Assembly (NCBI GenBank): GCA_958427895.1
Contig: CAUADW010000037.1
Coordinates: forward strand, 1 to 15,184
Origin: an uncultured Collinsella sp.
GTDB taxonomy: Bacteria > Actinomycetota > Coriobacteriia > Coriobacteriales > Coriobacteriaceae
Length of the DNA: 15,184 nt
Direction: 5' to 3'
Shown here: in pieces, positions 8,592 through 15,184 of the stretch
How the letters are laid out: each line of letters starts with the position of its first letter
Numbering within the stretch: position 1 is the first letter of the stretch
Notes under the pieces: model-generated
What the model was told of the DNA's origin: nothing
Database searches by the model: none
The model's input: the letters and a program-made list of their open reading frames with translations, nothing else
Position numbers and translations under genes: made by a program

Positions 8592-9988
8592 GCAAGTTGT
8601 CTCCCGCGCGCAAGCTTGCGCTCGATGTGTTGATGGAGGCCGATCGCCGCGGTATGTACGCACGCGACGTGCTGTCTTCCCGTGCTTCCGCCAAGGCCAT
8701 TGACCAGCGCGATTCCGCGTTTGCGGCTCGCTTGGCGCTCGGTGTTGCCGCCACGCAGGGCATTTTGGATGAGTTGCTCGATCAGTTTTTGGATAAGCCC
8801 AAAAAGGTCGCGCCGCGCGTTCGCATGGCGCTTCGCATCTCGGCCTTCGAGATGCTCTATCTGCATACGCCCGGCCGCGTTGCCGTAAGTCAGGGTGTTG
8901 AGCTGGTGCGCAACGGTGCCAAGTCTGCCGCGGGCCTGGCTAACGCGGTGCTGCACAAGGTTGCGGATAACGTTGAGGACTTTGCCACAGCATCCGACGT
9001 GGATGAGTCCGAGCGCCGCCTGGTTCGCTTGTCTCGTTTGATGGGTCTTCCTCGCTGGCTGTGCGCTCGTATTATGGCCTCGTTCGACACGCCCGAGGGT
9101 GCGCTCAACTTTGCCGGTAATCTGGCCCCCGCGCCGCTTGCACTGCACGAGAATGCGTTTGCGACCAAGGCCGACCCGTATATCTCGCAGCTCGTTGCGC
9201 CTGTCTTCCCGGGCTGCCATGCTCCGGTCGATGCACAGGTCACGGTTGCTTCGGGCGTTTTTGAGCGCGCTGCCGCGGTTGCCTCGGACCTCAACGCTCA
9301 GCTTATCGCTACTGCCGCTACACGTCCCGGTCGTTGCCTGGAGATTGGAGCCGGTCGCGGCACCAAGACCTATGTGATGATGTGCCAGGCCAAGCGTGCC
9401 GGGTACGAGCGTCAGCATACCGCGCTCGATCTGCACGATCGCAAGTGCGATCAGAATCTCGCGCGCCTGCATAAGGCGGGTATAACGGGTGTTCGTACGG
9501 TGTCGGGCGATGCCTGCGAGCTCAATGAGGTGCTCACGTCCTTTGACGCGATGCTTGGCGAGCCCGCCCTGTTCGACACGGTGTTTATCGATGCGCCGTG
9601 CTCTGGCACCGGCACCATGCGTCGTCATCCCGAGATACCGTGGCGTCTGACCGAGAACGACGTTACGACTGAGCTGCCCAAGCTGCAGCTGACGATGCTC
9701 AAGGAGGCAGCTGTGCGCGTGGCTGCCGGCGGTGAGCTTATCTATGCCACCTGCTCGGTTTTTGATGAGGAGAACACGGAGGTCGTGGATGCCTTCCTGG
9801 CTTCTCCCGAGGGCGCCGGCTTTACCGTGGCGCCGCTCTCCGAAGCCCAGATTCTGCAGCTTCCCGAGTTCGACCAGGCCAAGAAGCTCGTAACCGTACG
9901 CCAGAACGATCGAGGCTTCTTCCAGAGCGTCCCCATAAACGCAGATTCCTACGACGGCCACTTCTGCGCCCGCCTGATCCACAAGTAA
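8588..9988 (+). CDS. rsmB: 16S rRNA (cytosine-5) methyltransferase RsmB (Sun/Fmu family)
   Basis: A 466-residue SAM-dependent enzyme expected to make m5C967 in 16S rRNA. A NusB-like helical RNA-binding domain covers about 1-130. The methyltransferase fold follows, with motif I LEIGAGRGTKT (251-261), motif IV DAPCSGTG (335-342, Cys338) and motif VI ATCSVFDEENTEVV (387-400). Cys389 is the predicted nucleophile and Cys338 the release cysteine. Motif I departs from the usual DxCAAPGGKT. The start at 8588 is chosen from the ATGA overlap with fmt; a longer reading from 8540 would overlap fmt by 52 nt. It lies next to fmt, as in many bacteria. Its stop is followed 3 nt later by a long hairpin. Confidence 0.95.
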   Translation: MSKLSPARKLALDVLMEADRRGMYARDVLSSRASAKAIDQRDSAFAARLALGVAATQGILDELLDQFLDKPKKVAPRVRMALRISAFEMLYLHTPGRVAVSQGVELVRNGAKSAAGLANAVLHKVADNVEDFATASDVDESERRLVRLSRLMGLPRWLCARIMASFDTPEGALNFAGNLAPAPLALHENAFATKADPYISQLVAPVFPGCHAPVDAQVTVASGVFERAAAVASDLNAQLIATAATRPGRCLEIGAGRGTKTYVMMCQAKRAGYERQHTALDLHDRKCDQNLARLHKAGITGVRTVSGDACELNEVLTSFDAMLGEPALFDTVFIDAPCSGTGTMRRHPEIPWRLTENDVTTELPKLQLTMLKEAAVRVAAGGELIYATCSVFDEENTEVVDAFLASPEGAGFTVAPLSEAQILQLPEFDQAKKLVTVRQNDRGFFQSVPINADSYDGHFCARLIHK

Positions 9989-9991
9989 CTA

Positions 9992-10064
9992 CTAAGTTGC
10001 GGTGAAATAGGGATTGAATAGCGGCATCTACCCGCCAAACAGTCCTTATTTCACCGCAACTCAG
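9992..10064. repeat. Inverted repeat A, AGTTGCGGTGAAATA family, after rsmB
   Basis: The arms 9995-10016 and 10040-10061 pair over 22 positions. The only two deviations from complementarity are G-U and U-G wobbles when read as plus-strand RNA. Pairing extends outward by two more bases past one mismatch. The loop is 23 nt. It starts 3 nt after the rsmB stop and could end or stabilise that transcript, but no U-run follows. The outer 15 nt are identical to the copy at 10336-10402. Confidence 0.93.
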
Positions 10065-10147
10065 AAGGTCGTGCGAGTGGAGATCGTAATAGCGGTAAAG
10101 AGTGGAAAAATAGCCACGTTTCATACTTGCTGCTATCAAAAGTTGGG

Positions 10148-10279
10148 CGGATTACGGTGCTAGATTGGTGATGCTCGACCACAGCAAAAGTGGCCTAAAT
10201 AAAACCGCAGGTAGATGGCTTGTTGAAATTTGCAAATTACCGGAATGGATAGAGGTTATCAATTCAGCTCCGTAATCCG
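10148..10279. repeat. 132-bp segment bounded by 14-bp inverted repeats
   Basis: CGGATTACGGTGCT (10148-10161) and AGCTCCGTAATCCG (10266-10279) are reverse complements with one mismatch. The 104 bp between them are more AT-rich than the rest of the window, contain the palindrome AATTTGCAAATT and carry no open reading frame. I see no target-site duplication at the ends. A small non-autonomous element or a structured RNA are both possible. Confidence 0.6.
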
Positions 10280-10326
10280 GCAGAGTTTTGAATTGTTACA
10301 AACTTAGCATCAGCCCGAAATCCGAT

Positions 10327-10402
10327 CTAAAGAAAAGTTGCGGTGAAATAGTTCCTGTTTGGCCGTTGGATGGGCTGATTCAGGAACTATTTCACCGCAA
10401 CT
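10327..10402 (-). terminator. Inverted repeat B, AGTTGCGGTGAAATA family; likely terminator of the FmdB gene
   Basis: The arms 10336-10357 and 10381-10402 are perfect reverse complements over 22 nt, with a 23-nt loop. Read on the minus strand the stem is followed by TTTTCTTTA (10335 down to 10327), as expected of a terminator about 35 nt after the FmdB-type stop codon. The plus strand has no U-run. The outer 15 nt of each arm are the same as in the copy at 9992-10064; the inner 7 differ. Confidence 0.85.
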
Positions 10403-10436
10403 CATAACGAAACCTGGGTGTCGGGACCGCTTGTCT

Positions 10437-10673
10437 CTAGTGGTTGTGCGGGCAGTTGGCGCAGCAGCCGCTGGTGGCGTTGGTGCTGGAACCACCGCTG
10501 CGCTGGTCGGTGTTGTAGAAGCCGCTTCCCTCAAACTTGATGCCGCTGGCCGAGAACGTCTTGGCCGCCGGAGCGCCGCAGCTCGGGCACACGACCTCGG
10601 GGGTCTCGGACATGGGATGCTCAACCTCAAACACGTTGCCGCAGCTCGAGCACTTGTAATCGTAGCGCGCCAT
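10437..10673 (-). CDS. FmdB-family small zinc-ribbon protein
   Basis: A 78-residue protein beginning MARYDYKCSSCGNVFEVEHP. Cys8/Cys11 and Cys29/Cys32 form two CxxC knuckles, the signature of the FmdB zinc-ribbon family, whose molecular role is unsettled (proposed regulatory). The linker is Gly/Ser-rich, and a short tail GCCANCPHNH adds three cysteines and two histidines that could bind a second metal. The Shine-Dalgarno AAGGAAG lies 5 nt before the ATG. It lies 88 nt downstream of the amylase/glucanotransferase gene on the same strand, with a hairpin between them. Confidence 0.88.
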   Translation of the reverse strand: MARYDYKCSSCGNVFEVEHPMSETPEVVCPSCGAPAAKTFSASGIKFEGSGFYNTDQRSGGSSTNATSGCCANCPHNH

Positions 10674-10695
10674 AATACTTCCTTTTCAGCACAAA

Positions 10696-10717
10696 GCGGG
10701 CAGATCGCTCTGCCCGC
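10696..10717 (-). promoter_or_regulatory. GC-rich hairpin between amylase/MalQ fusion and FmdB gene
   Basis: GCGGGCAGA (10696-10704) pairs perfectly with TCTGCCCGC (10709-10717) around a TCGC tetraloop. On the minus strand it follows the amylase fusion by about 45 nt and ends about 10 nt before the FmdB ribosome binding site. Only TTT follows, so it may be a weak terminator of the upstream gene or a leader or processing hairpin. Confidence 0.6.
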
Positions 10718-10761
10718 ATAAATTCAAACAGCTGTAACTGTACCCTATATCGTGGGTTTTA

Positions 10762-13700
10762 TCACGCTTCGCCCCAGAATCTATGGGTGTTGCGCAAGAG
10801 CTGTGCAGTTTTGCGCTCGGCGGCCGCAACGTCGGCCTCATCGGCCTGCCACGTCCAGTTGCCCGTGGCGACACCCGGCACATTCATGCGCGCATCGTCT
10901 CCAAGCCCCAGGACGTCCTGCAGCGGCATCATCACCAGGGGAGCGTCGCTTGCCAGCGCGTCGCCCATCAGCTTGGCCGCCACCTCAACACCGCTCGGTT
11001 CGTCGCCGCCTGCAAAGGAGCGCGTGCACCAACCGGCGAGCGTCGACGTGTCGTGCGTCGAGGTGTACAGAATCTTTCCCGGAGTGGGATGCACACCGCA
11101 ACGGACGTCGTAATCGCTAAACTCCAGCACGTCCATACCGGGGAAGCCGCAGGTCGAAGCCATGGCGCGAACGCCGGGCGTCAGGTAGCCCAGGTCCTCG
11201 GCGATAAAGTTGAGCGGCCCCAGCTCGTCATAGGCAGTCTGGAACAGGTCTTTGCCCGGACCCGCCAGCCAGCGGCCGTCGGCGCAGGCCTTGCCTGCGG
11301 GAATGCTAAAGTAGCTGTGGAATCCCAGGAAGTGGTCCAGGCGCACACGGTCGTAGAGCGAGAACGCGCGACGCAGGCGGTCCATCCACCAGCGGTAGCC
11401 GTTCTCTTTCATGTGATCCCAACGGAAGGTGGGGTTGCCCCACACCTGGCCCTCGGGCGCAAAATTGTCGGGCGGCGCGCCAGAAATCTCAATCGCCTTG
11501 CCGGTATCGGACAGCAAGAAGTTCTCGGGCTCGCTCCACGCATCGGCCGAATCGTCCGAAACATACATAGGAATGTCGCCGATAACCTCGATACCCTTCT
11601 TGTGCGCGTAGTTCATGAGCTCGCACCATGCCAGGTCAAAGCGGTACTGCATGTAGGCCTGTAGCTCTGCCTCGTCGTGGAAACGCTTGTCGTCAATCAG
11701 ATGCTCGTTGTAGCGCGCGACATCGGCCGGCCAATCGTGACGCGATTCGCCTTCAAAGTACTTCTTGACGGCCACGTAGACGCAGTACTTCTCGAGCCAA
11801 TCGGCGTTGCGATGCTTAAACGCCGTGTAGAGCGGGTCCGCATCCTCGCCGCCACGGGCCTTCCAAGTCTCAAAGTCGGCCGCCAGCTCCTCTTGGCTTT
11901 CGGGCAGCAGGTCGATATTGCCCGCAAAGGCCGAAGGCCCAGCGTAAGGGGAGCGGAAGAAGTCCGTCGGGTTGACAGGCAGGACCTGCCAGTAGCGCAT
12001 GCCCATAGCGGCCAGATGGTCGATAAAGCGACGCGTGGGCACGCCAATCGTGCCGGGCTTGCCGTCGTCGGTGGGCACCGAGGTGATATGGCACACAACA
12101 CCCGCACCGTGATCGAGCGGCTCCTGCAGGCGCTGCTCGGCATGGTGATAGATGATCGACGAGCCCAGCGGATACAGATCGAGCGTGACCGTACCGTTGT
12201 GGATCTCGCACTCGTGACCGCTGATCACGTCACTTGCACATTCGCCGAGCGCCGGAATCGTCACGCGGTGCGAATTGCGCAAGCTGCGGTTGATGATAAC
12301 CGTCGCGGATTCGCCATTCTTGCCCGTACGGTTGTATGCCAGCACCTCGTCGTTGAGCGCGAAGGCCTTGATCTCGCCGTCGATCATAAATGGCAGTGCG
12401 CGGCGTACGGCGGAGGCGTTCTTGACAATAGCCAGCGTGTCGAAGTCGTGCAGTTGGTCCTTGGTCGGCAGGGTTCGACGGTTACCCGGATCGGTAAGGC
12501 CCTCCAGGCCGTATTCGTCGCCGTAGTAGATCGAAGGCACGCCGGGGAACGTCATCTGCATGAGCGTGGCGAGCCAAAAGCGGCTCTTGGCCAGTCCCAT
12601 CGCGTTCTCGTCCAGGCGCCATTTGCTGCGCTCGCTCTCGGGCAGCTGCGACTCGTCGGGGCCGCCGCCGAGCACCGAGATGATGCGCGGACGGTCGTGG
12701 CTCGAAAGCAGATTGAGCGCGCAGGACAATGCCTCGCTCGGGTAGTTCTCGCGCAGGGTCTCGATATCCTCGGCAGCTTGGTAGGCGTTCTTGTAGCCCA
12801 TCAAAAAGCCGATGACCATGTCGCGGAAGGGGTAATCCATAGCAGAGTCCAGCTCGGAGCCCTGCAGGTAGCGGCGCAGATGGCCGTAGCTAATCTTGTT
12901 GGAGGCGTCTTCCCAGACTTCGCCGAGCAACAGTGCGTCAGGCTTTTCGGCAAGTACGGCCTTCTTGATCTCGGCCAGGAAGTCGTCGGAAAGCTCGTCA
13001 GCGACGTCCAGGCGCCAACCATGGGCACCGGCGCGCAGCCATTTGCGGATCACGCCGTCCTTGCCCAGGAGCCTGTCGCGTACCAGCTCGGACTTCTCGT
13101 TGATGGCTGGCATGTTGCCCACGCCCCACCAGCAGTCGTACGAGCCGTCCTCGTGGAAGGTAAACGCATCGCGCCACGGCGAATCCTTGCTCTGCCAGGC
13201 GCCCACGCCGGGGTAGTTGCCGTAGCGGTTGAAATAGATCGAGTCGTCACCCGTGTGGTTGAAGACGCCGTCCAGGATGATGGAGATGCCCAGCTTCTCG
13301 GCTGCCTGACACAGCTCGGTAAAGTCCTGCTCGGTGCCCAGGATCGGATCGATCTTGGTGTAGTCGGCCGTGTCGTAGCGGTGGTTGCTCGCGGCTTCAA
13401 AGATGGGGTTGAGATAGATTGCCGTAAAGCCCAGCTCGGCGATGCGGGGCAGGTCTTCCTGGATGCCCTTGAGCGAGCCGCCGTAGAAGTCCCAGGTCTT
13501 GATGGAGCCGTCCTCGGCGCGCTCGTACACAGGCGGCTCGTTCCAGTCCTCGACCATCCGGCGCTGAATGCCCTTACGCGGTTTTTCGAGTTGGGCCATT
13601 GTGCGCTCGCGCCAGTGCTCGTCACGGGCATAGCGGTCGGGGAAGATCTGGTACACCATGCCACGTTCGTACCAGGTGGGGCGGTTCTCGCGGTGCTTAT

Positions 13701-14058
13701 AGATAGTAATCTGGAAGGACGGCACCTCGGCGTAGTCATAGGTTACGCCCTCGCCGCCGGTGCGGCCCTGGGGCGCGCCCAGGCGAACCTCGGGCTGGCC
13801 CTCGATATTGCATATAAAACTGTACCACACAAGACATGGTTCATCGCATTTGAGCTCGCCGGTAAAAATGCCATCGCCCTCGTGTTCCATCGGAATCAGG
13901 GTCTCGCCGACTTCATCGACCCAGGTACGCAGGGTGAGTGTTGCCTGGTTGGGATCGGCATCCTCCAAAATCACCGAGAGTGCAACGGAAGTTCCAGTGG
14001 TCACAGCGCCAAACGGAGTGCGAAACTGCGGTAGGCGGCTGTTGTGAATCAATCTCAT
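10762..14058 (-). CDS. malQ: Fused GH13 cyclomaltodextrinase-type amylase and GH77 4-alpha-glucanotransferase
   Basis: A 1098-residue two-enzyme protein acting on maltodextrins. Residues 1-120 form a beta-rich N-terminal domain like that of neopullulanase/cyclomaltodextrinase enzymes. The GH13 barrel (about 125-560) shows DGVFNH (263-268), GWRLDVADE (347-355, nucleophile Asp351), LLGEVWED (acid/base Glu380) and LSSHD (Asp455). A beta-rich domain of about 560-640 closes it. From about 645 the GH77 part begins: PSAFAGNIDLL (708-718), GAPPDNFAPEGQVWG (860-874), RLDHFLGF (906-913, nucleophile Asp908), IAEDLG (acid/base Glu954) and THDTSTLAGW (Asp1003). All catalytic residues of both enzymes are present, so both halves should be active. 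There is no signal peptide, so it is cytoplasmic. It would hydrolyse and disproportionate imported maltodextrins. The frame is open throughout with no sign of frameshift. The start at 14058 has only a weak ribosome binding site. Confidence 0.95.
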   Translation of the reverse strand: MRLIHNSRLPQFRTPFGAVTTGTSVALSVILEDADPNQATLTLRTWVDEVGETLIPMEHEGDGIFTGELKCDEPCLVWYSFICNIEGQPEVRLGAPQGRTGGEGVTYDYAEVPSFQITIYKHRENRPTWYERGMVYQIFPDRYARDEHWRERTMAQLEKPRKGIQRRMVEDWNEPPVYERAEDGSIKTWDFYGGSLKGIQEDLPRIAELGFTAIYLNPIFEAASNHRYDTADYTKIDPILGTEQDFTELCQAAEKLGISIILDGVFNHTGDDSIYFNRYGNYPGVGAWQSKDSPWRDAFTFHEDGSYDCWWGVGNMPAINEKSELVRDRLLGKDGVIRKWLRAGAHGWRLDVADELSDDFLAEIKKAVLAEKPDALLLGEVWEDASNKISYGHLRRYLQGSELDSAMDYPFRDMVIGFLMGYKNAYQAAEDIETLRENYPSEALSCALNLLSSHDRPRIISVLGGGPDESQLPESERSKWRLDENAMGLAKSRFWLATLMQMTFPGVPSIYYGDEYGLEGLTDPGNRRTLPTKDQLHDFDTLAIVKNASAVRRALPFMIDGEIKAFALNDEVLAYNRTGKNGESATVIINRSLRNSHRVTIPALGECASDVISGHECEIHNGTVTLDLYPLGSSIIYHHAEQRLQEPLDHGAGVVCHITSVPTDDGKPGTIGVPTRRFIDHLAAMGMRYWQVLPVNPTDFFRSPYAGPSAFAGNIDLLPESQEELAADFETWKARGGEDADPLYTAFKHRNADWLEKYCVYVAVKKYFEGESRHDWPADVARYNEHLIDDKRFHDEAELQAYMQYRFDLAWCELMNYAHKKGIEVIGDIPMYVSDDSADAWSEPENFLLSDTGKAIEISGAPPDNFAPEGQVWGNPTFRWDHMKENGYRWWMDRLRRAFSLYDRVRLDHFLGFHSYFSIPAGKACADGRWLAGPGKDLFQTAYDELGPLNFIAEDLGYLTPGVRAMASTCGFPGMDVLEFSDYDVRCGVHPTPGKILYTSTHDTSTLAGWCTRSFAGGDEPSGVEVAAKLMGDALASDAPLVMMPLQDVLGLGDDARMNVPGVATGNWTWQADEADVAAAERKTAQLLRNTHRFWGEA

Positions 14059-14081
14059 AGTACGGTCCAGTTCTATACAGT

Positions 14082-14099
14082 CATGGCCAGCAGGCCATG
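14082..14099. promoter_or_regulatory. Palindrome CATGGCC-AGCA-GGCCATG in the amylase/MalQ leader
   Basis: Perfect 7-bp arms with a 4-nt spacer, lying between the predicted promoter and the start codon. The position fits a repressor operator just downstream of the transcription start, or an mRNA leader hairpin. No regulator is encoded nearby to test the idea. The arms do not look like a typical LacI/MalR site with a central CG. Confidence 0.45.
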
Positions 14100-14119
14100 G
14101 GCTTAACGCACAGTATTTA

Positions 14120-14148
14120 AGTATATCGTTGTACTTTAGTTGTATAAA
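14120..14148 (-). promoter_or_regulatory. sigma-70-type promoter for the amylase/MalQ fusion
   Basis: On the minus strand TTTATA (14148-14143) and TATACT (14125-14120) are separated by exactly 17 nt. The -10 matches TATAAT at 5 of 6 positions and the -35 matches TTGACA at 4 of 6. The region is AT-rich in an otherwise GC-rich window. The expected leader is about 55 nt and would contain the 14082-14099 palindrome. Confidence 0.6.
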
Positions 14149-14212
14149 CTACAGCCGCTCACTATCGGCGAACGGTTGTGCTAGAAAATCGTTTTACCAA
14201 CTGTCTACAGAG

Positions 14213-14239
14213 AAGGGGCGCCCGGTTGGAGCGCCCCTT
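14213..14239 (-). terminator. terminator-like hairpin after the Ala/Lys/Thr-rich gene
   Basis: AAGGGGCGC (14213-14221) pairs with GCGCCCCTT (14231-14239) around a 9-nt loop, 38 nt after the stop codon of the right-edge gene. The minus-strand tail TTCTCTGT is only moderately U-rich. The plus-strand tail TTGTTT followed by GTTTAGGGTTTT is similar, so the direction is not certain. The only gene it can serve is the minus-strand one. Confidence 0.7.
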
Positions 14240-14276
14240 GTTTAGGGTTTTGATTAGGTTTTAGATCGTCTGCGGG

Positions 14277-15184
14277 CTAGCGGCGCTTGCGGGTGGCCGT
14301 TGCCTTGCGGACGGAGGTCTTCTTGGTCGGAGCCTTTTCCTCTGCCGGAGCGACGGGGGAGACCGGGGTCTCCTTGGCGGACTCGGGCTTAGCCTCTGTC
14401 TTCGGGGCGGCCTTGACCTCGGCGGCCTTCGGCACCGGCTGGGCCTTTACCTCGGCCTTGGGCTCCTCTTTGGCAGCGGCGGTCTTAGTCTCTGCCTTGG
14501 GAGTTGCGGCCTTTGCCGTGGTCTTCTTGGTTGTCGTCGTGCGCTTGCGCGTGGTGGTCTTGGCGGCAGGCTTGGGCTCAACGCTTGCCTCCGCCTTGGA
14601 CTCGGCAGGCGTCTCCTCGACCTTGGTGGCCGGCTTTGCGGCCGCCTTGGGGGCAGCCTTCGTTGCAGTGGCCTTGGCGGTCGTCGACTTGGTTGCCGTA
14701 GCCTTCTTGGCGGCAGTGGTCTTGGTCGCGCTCTTGGTCGCGGTCGTTTTCTTGACAGCAGCCTTGGCCGGAGCCTTTGACGCGGGCTTGGCCTCGGCGG
14801 TCTCGGCCTTTACCTCGGGAGCAGCCTCGGCCTCGGCGGCCTTCTTGGCAGCTGAGGTGGTGCGCTTACGCGTGGTCGTTGTCTTGGCAGCAGTCGTCTT
14901 TGCTGCGGCGGTCTTGGTGGCAGCGGCCTTCGTGGTCGTAGCCTTCTTGGCCGTCGTCTTGCGCGTCGTGGTCTTCTTGGCGGCAGGCTTCGCAGCCGGC
15001 TTAGCCTCAGCCTCGGGAGCTGCCTCAACCGGCTTTTCCTCAGTCTTGGGCTCCTCAGCAGCAGCGGGCGCCTCAACAACCGGCTTGGCCTTGGGCTCAG
15101 GCTCGTCGACAACCGCCGCCGGCCTCTCGATCTCCGGGTGCATAAAGAAGTACAGGTCCAGATACTTGTCGGCCGAGCGCGTCC
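14277..15184 (-). CDS. C-terminal part of an unrecognised protein with a long Ala/Lys/Thr-rich tail
   Basis: The coding frame continues beyond the right edge; within the window it enters as TRSADKYLDLYFFMHPEIER, so the Met at 15143 is probably internal. After about 20 residues of ordinary sequence comes a tail of nearly 280 residues made of Ala, Lys, Thr, Glu and Pro. It alternates acidic Pro/Glu/Ala blocks with basic blocks such as KKTTTRKTTAKKATTTK and TTTTRKRTT, and ends in RKRR. Tails of this kind occur in histone H1-like proteins and in some actinobacterial DNA- or RNA-binding enzymes. I do not recognise the N-terminal domain from the short piece visible. The tail is probably disordered and positively charged, possibly binding nucleic acid (inference). 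It is not listed as a pseudogene: no stop or frameshift is seen. Confidence 0.75.
   Translation of the reverse strand, partial: TRSADKYLDLYFFMHPEIERPAAVVDEPEPKAKPVVEAPAAAEEPKTEEKPVEAAPEAEAKPAAKPAAKKTTTRKTTAKKATTTKAAATKTAAAKTTAAKTTTTRKRTTSAAKKAAEAEAAPEVKAETAEAKPASKAPAKAAVKKTTATKSATKTTAAKKATATKSTTAKATATKAAPKAAAKPATKVEETPAESKAEASVEPKPAAKTTTRKRTTTTKKTTAKAATPKAETKTAAAKEEPKAEVKAQPVPKAAEVKAAPKTEAKPESAKETPVSPVAPAEEKAPTKKTSVRKATATRKRR

Noticed and set aside
8462..9982. 506-codon open frame on the minus strand
   Set aside because: It is antisense to rsmB, which has clear methyltransferase motifs.
9989..10436. CRISPR array or tRNA in the rsmB-FmdB gap
   Set aside because: Only two related repeats occur, each a hairpin with a different inner arm. 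No regular spacer pattern and no tRNA cloverleaf was found.
11677..14034. 785-codon open frame on the plus strand
   Set aside because: It is antisense to the GH13/GH77 fusion, whose catalytic residues are all intact. It is a shadow of codon bias.
14277..15143. Complete 288-residue gene starting at the Met at 15143
   Set aside because: The frame stays open to the window edge with sensible protein sequence (TRSADKYLDLYFF) before this Met and no ribosome binding site, so the Met is most likely internal.

Overview
The window reads as ordinary chromosomal DNA from a GC-rich bacterium with mostly housekeeping genes. My best guess is a gut actinobacterium of the Coriobacteriia, probably Collinsella-like. 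This is an inference from strong C/G third-position codon use, protein flavour and the abundance of long intergenic hairpins; no rRNA or taxonomic marker is present to prove it. Nothing looks like a phage, an integron, a CRISPR array or a defence island.

Layout from left to right. A single-chain L-serine dehydratase runs off the left edge on the minus strand (1-894), preceded by a 120-nt imperfect hairpin (920-1039). Next comes metK (minus, 1208-2488) with its own terminator. A divergent intergenic region with a perfect 29-bp inverted repeat separates metK from gltX (plus, 2772-4247). gltX ends in a terminator and is followed by priA and def (plus, 4336-7344). After def there is a 36-bp-arm hairpin, then a classical terminator, then the fmt-rsmB pair (plus, 7671-9988, overlapping by ATGA). 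A convergent, gene-free stretch of about 450 bp (9989-10436) holds three inverted repeats, two of them relatives of each other. On the minus strand follow a small FmdB-type zinc-ribbon protein (10437-10673) and a 1098-residue fusion of a GH13 cyclomaltodextrinase-type amylase with a GH77 4-alpha-glucanotransferase (10762-14058). The right edge holds the C-terminal end of an unrecognised minus-strand protein with a long Ala/Lys/Thr-rich, histone-H1-like tail (14277-15184).

Functionally, priA, def, fmt and rsmB form the common bacterial neighbourhood around translation initiation: Fmt formylates initiator Met-tRNA, Def removes the formyl group, RsmB methylates 16S rRNA and PriA restarts replication. 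gltX supplies Glu-tRNA and metK supplies the SAM that RsmB needs. The amylase/glucanotransferase fusion is a maltodextrin-handling enzyme with its own promoter.

The most unusual signal is not in the genes. Almost every larger intergenic gap carries a long inverted repeat with arms of 14-36 nt. Two of them, 340 bp apart, share the outer 15 nt of each arm but differ in the inner part of the arm while staying self-complementary. That is the covariation pattern expected of a selected RNA stem, or of an element family whose arms are regenerated together. A second oddity is that fmt, and the DNA just before it, is strongly T-rich at synonymous positions, unlike its neighbours.
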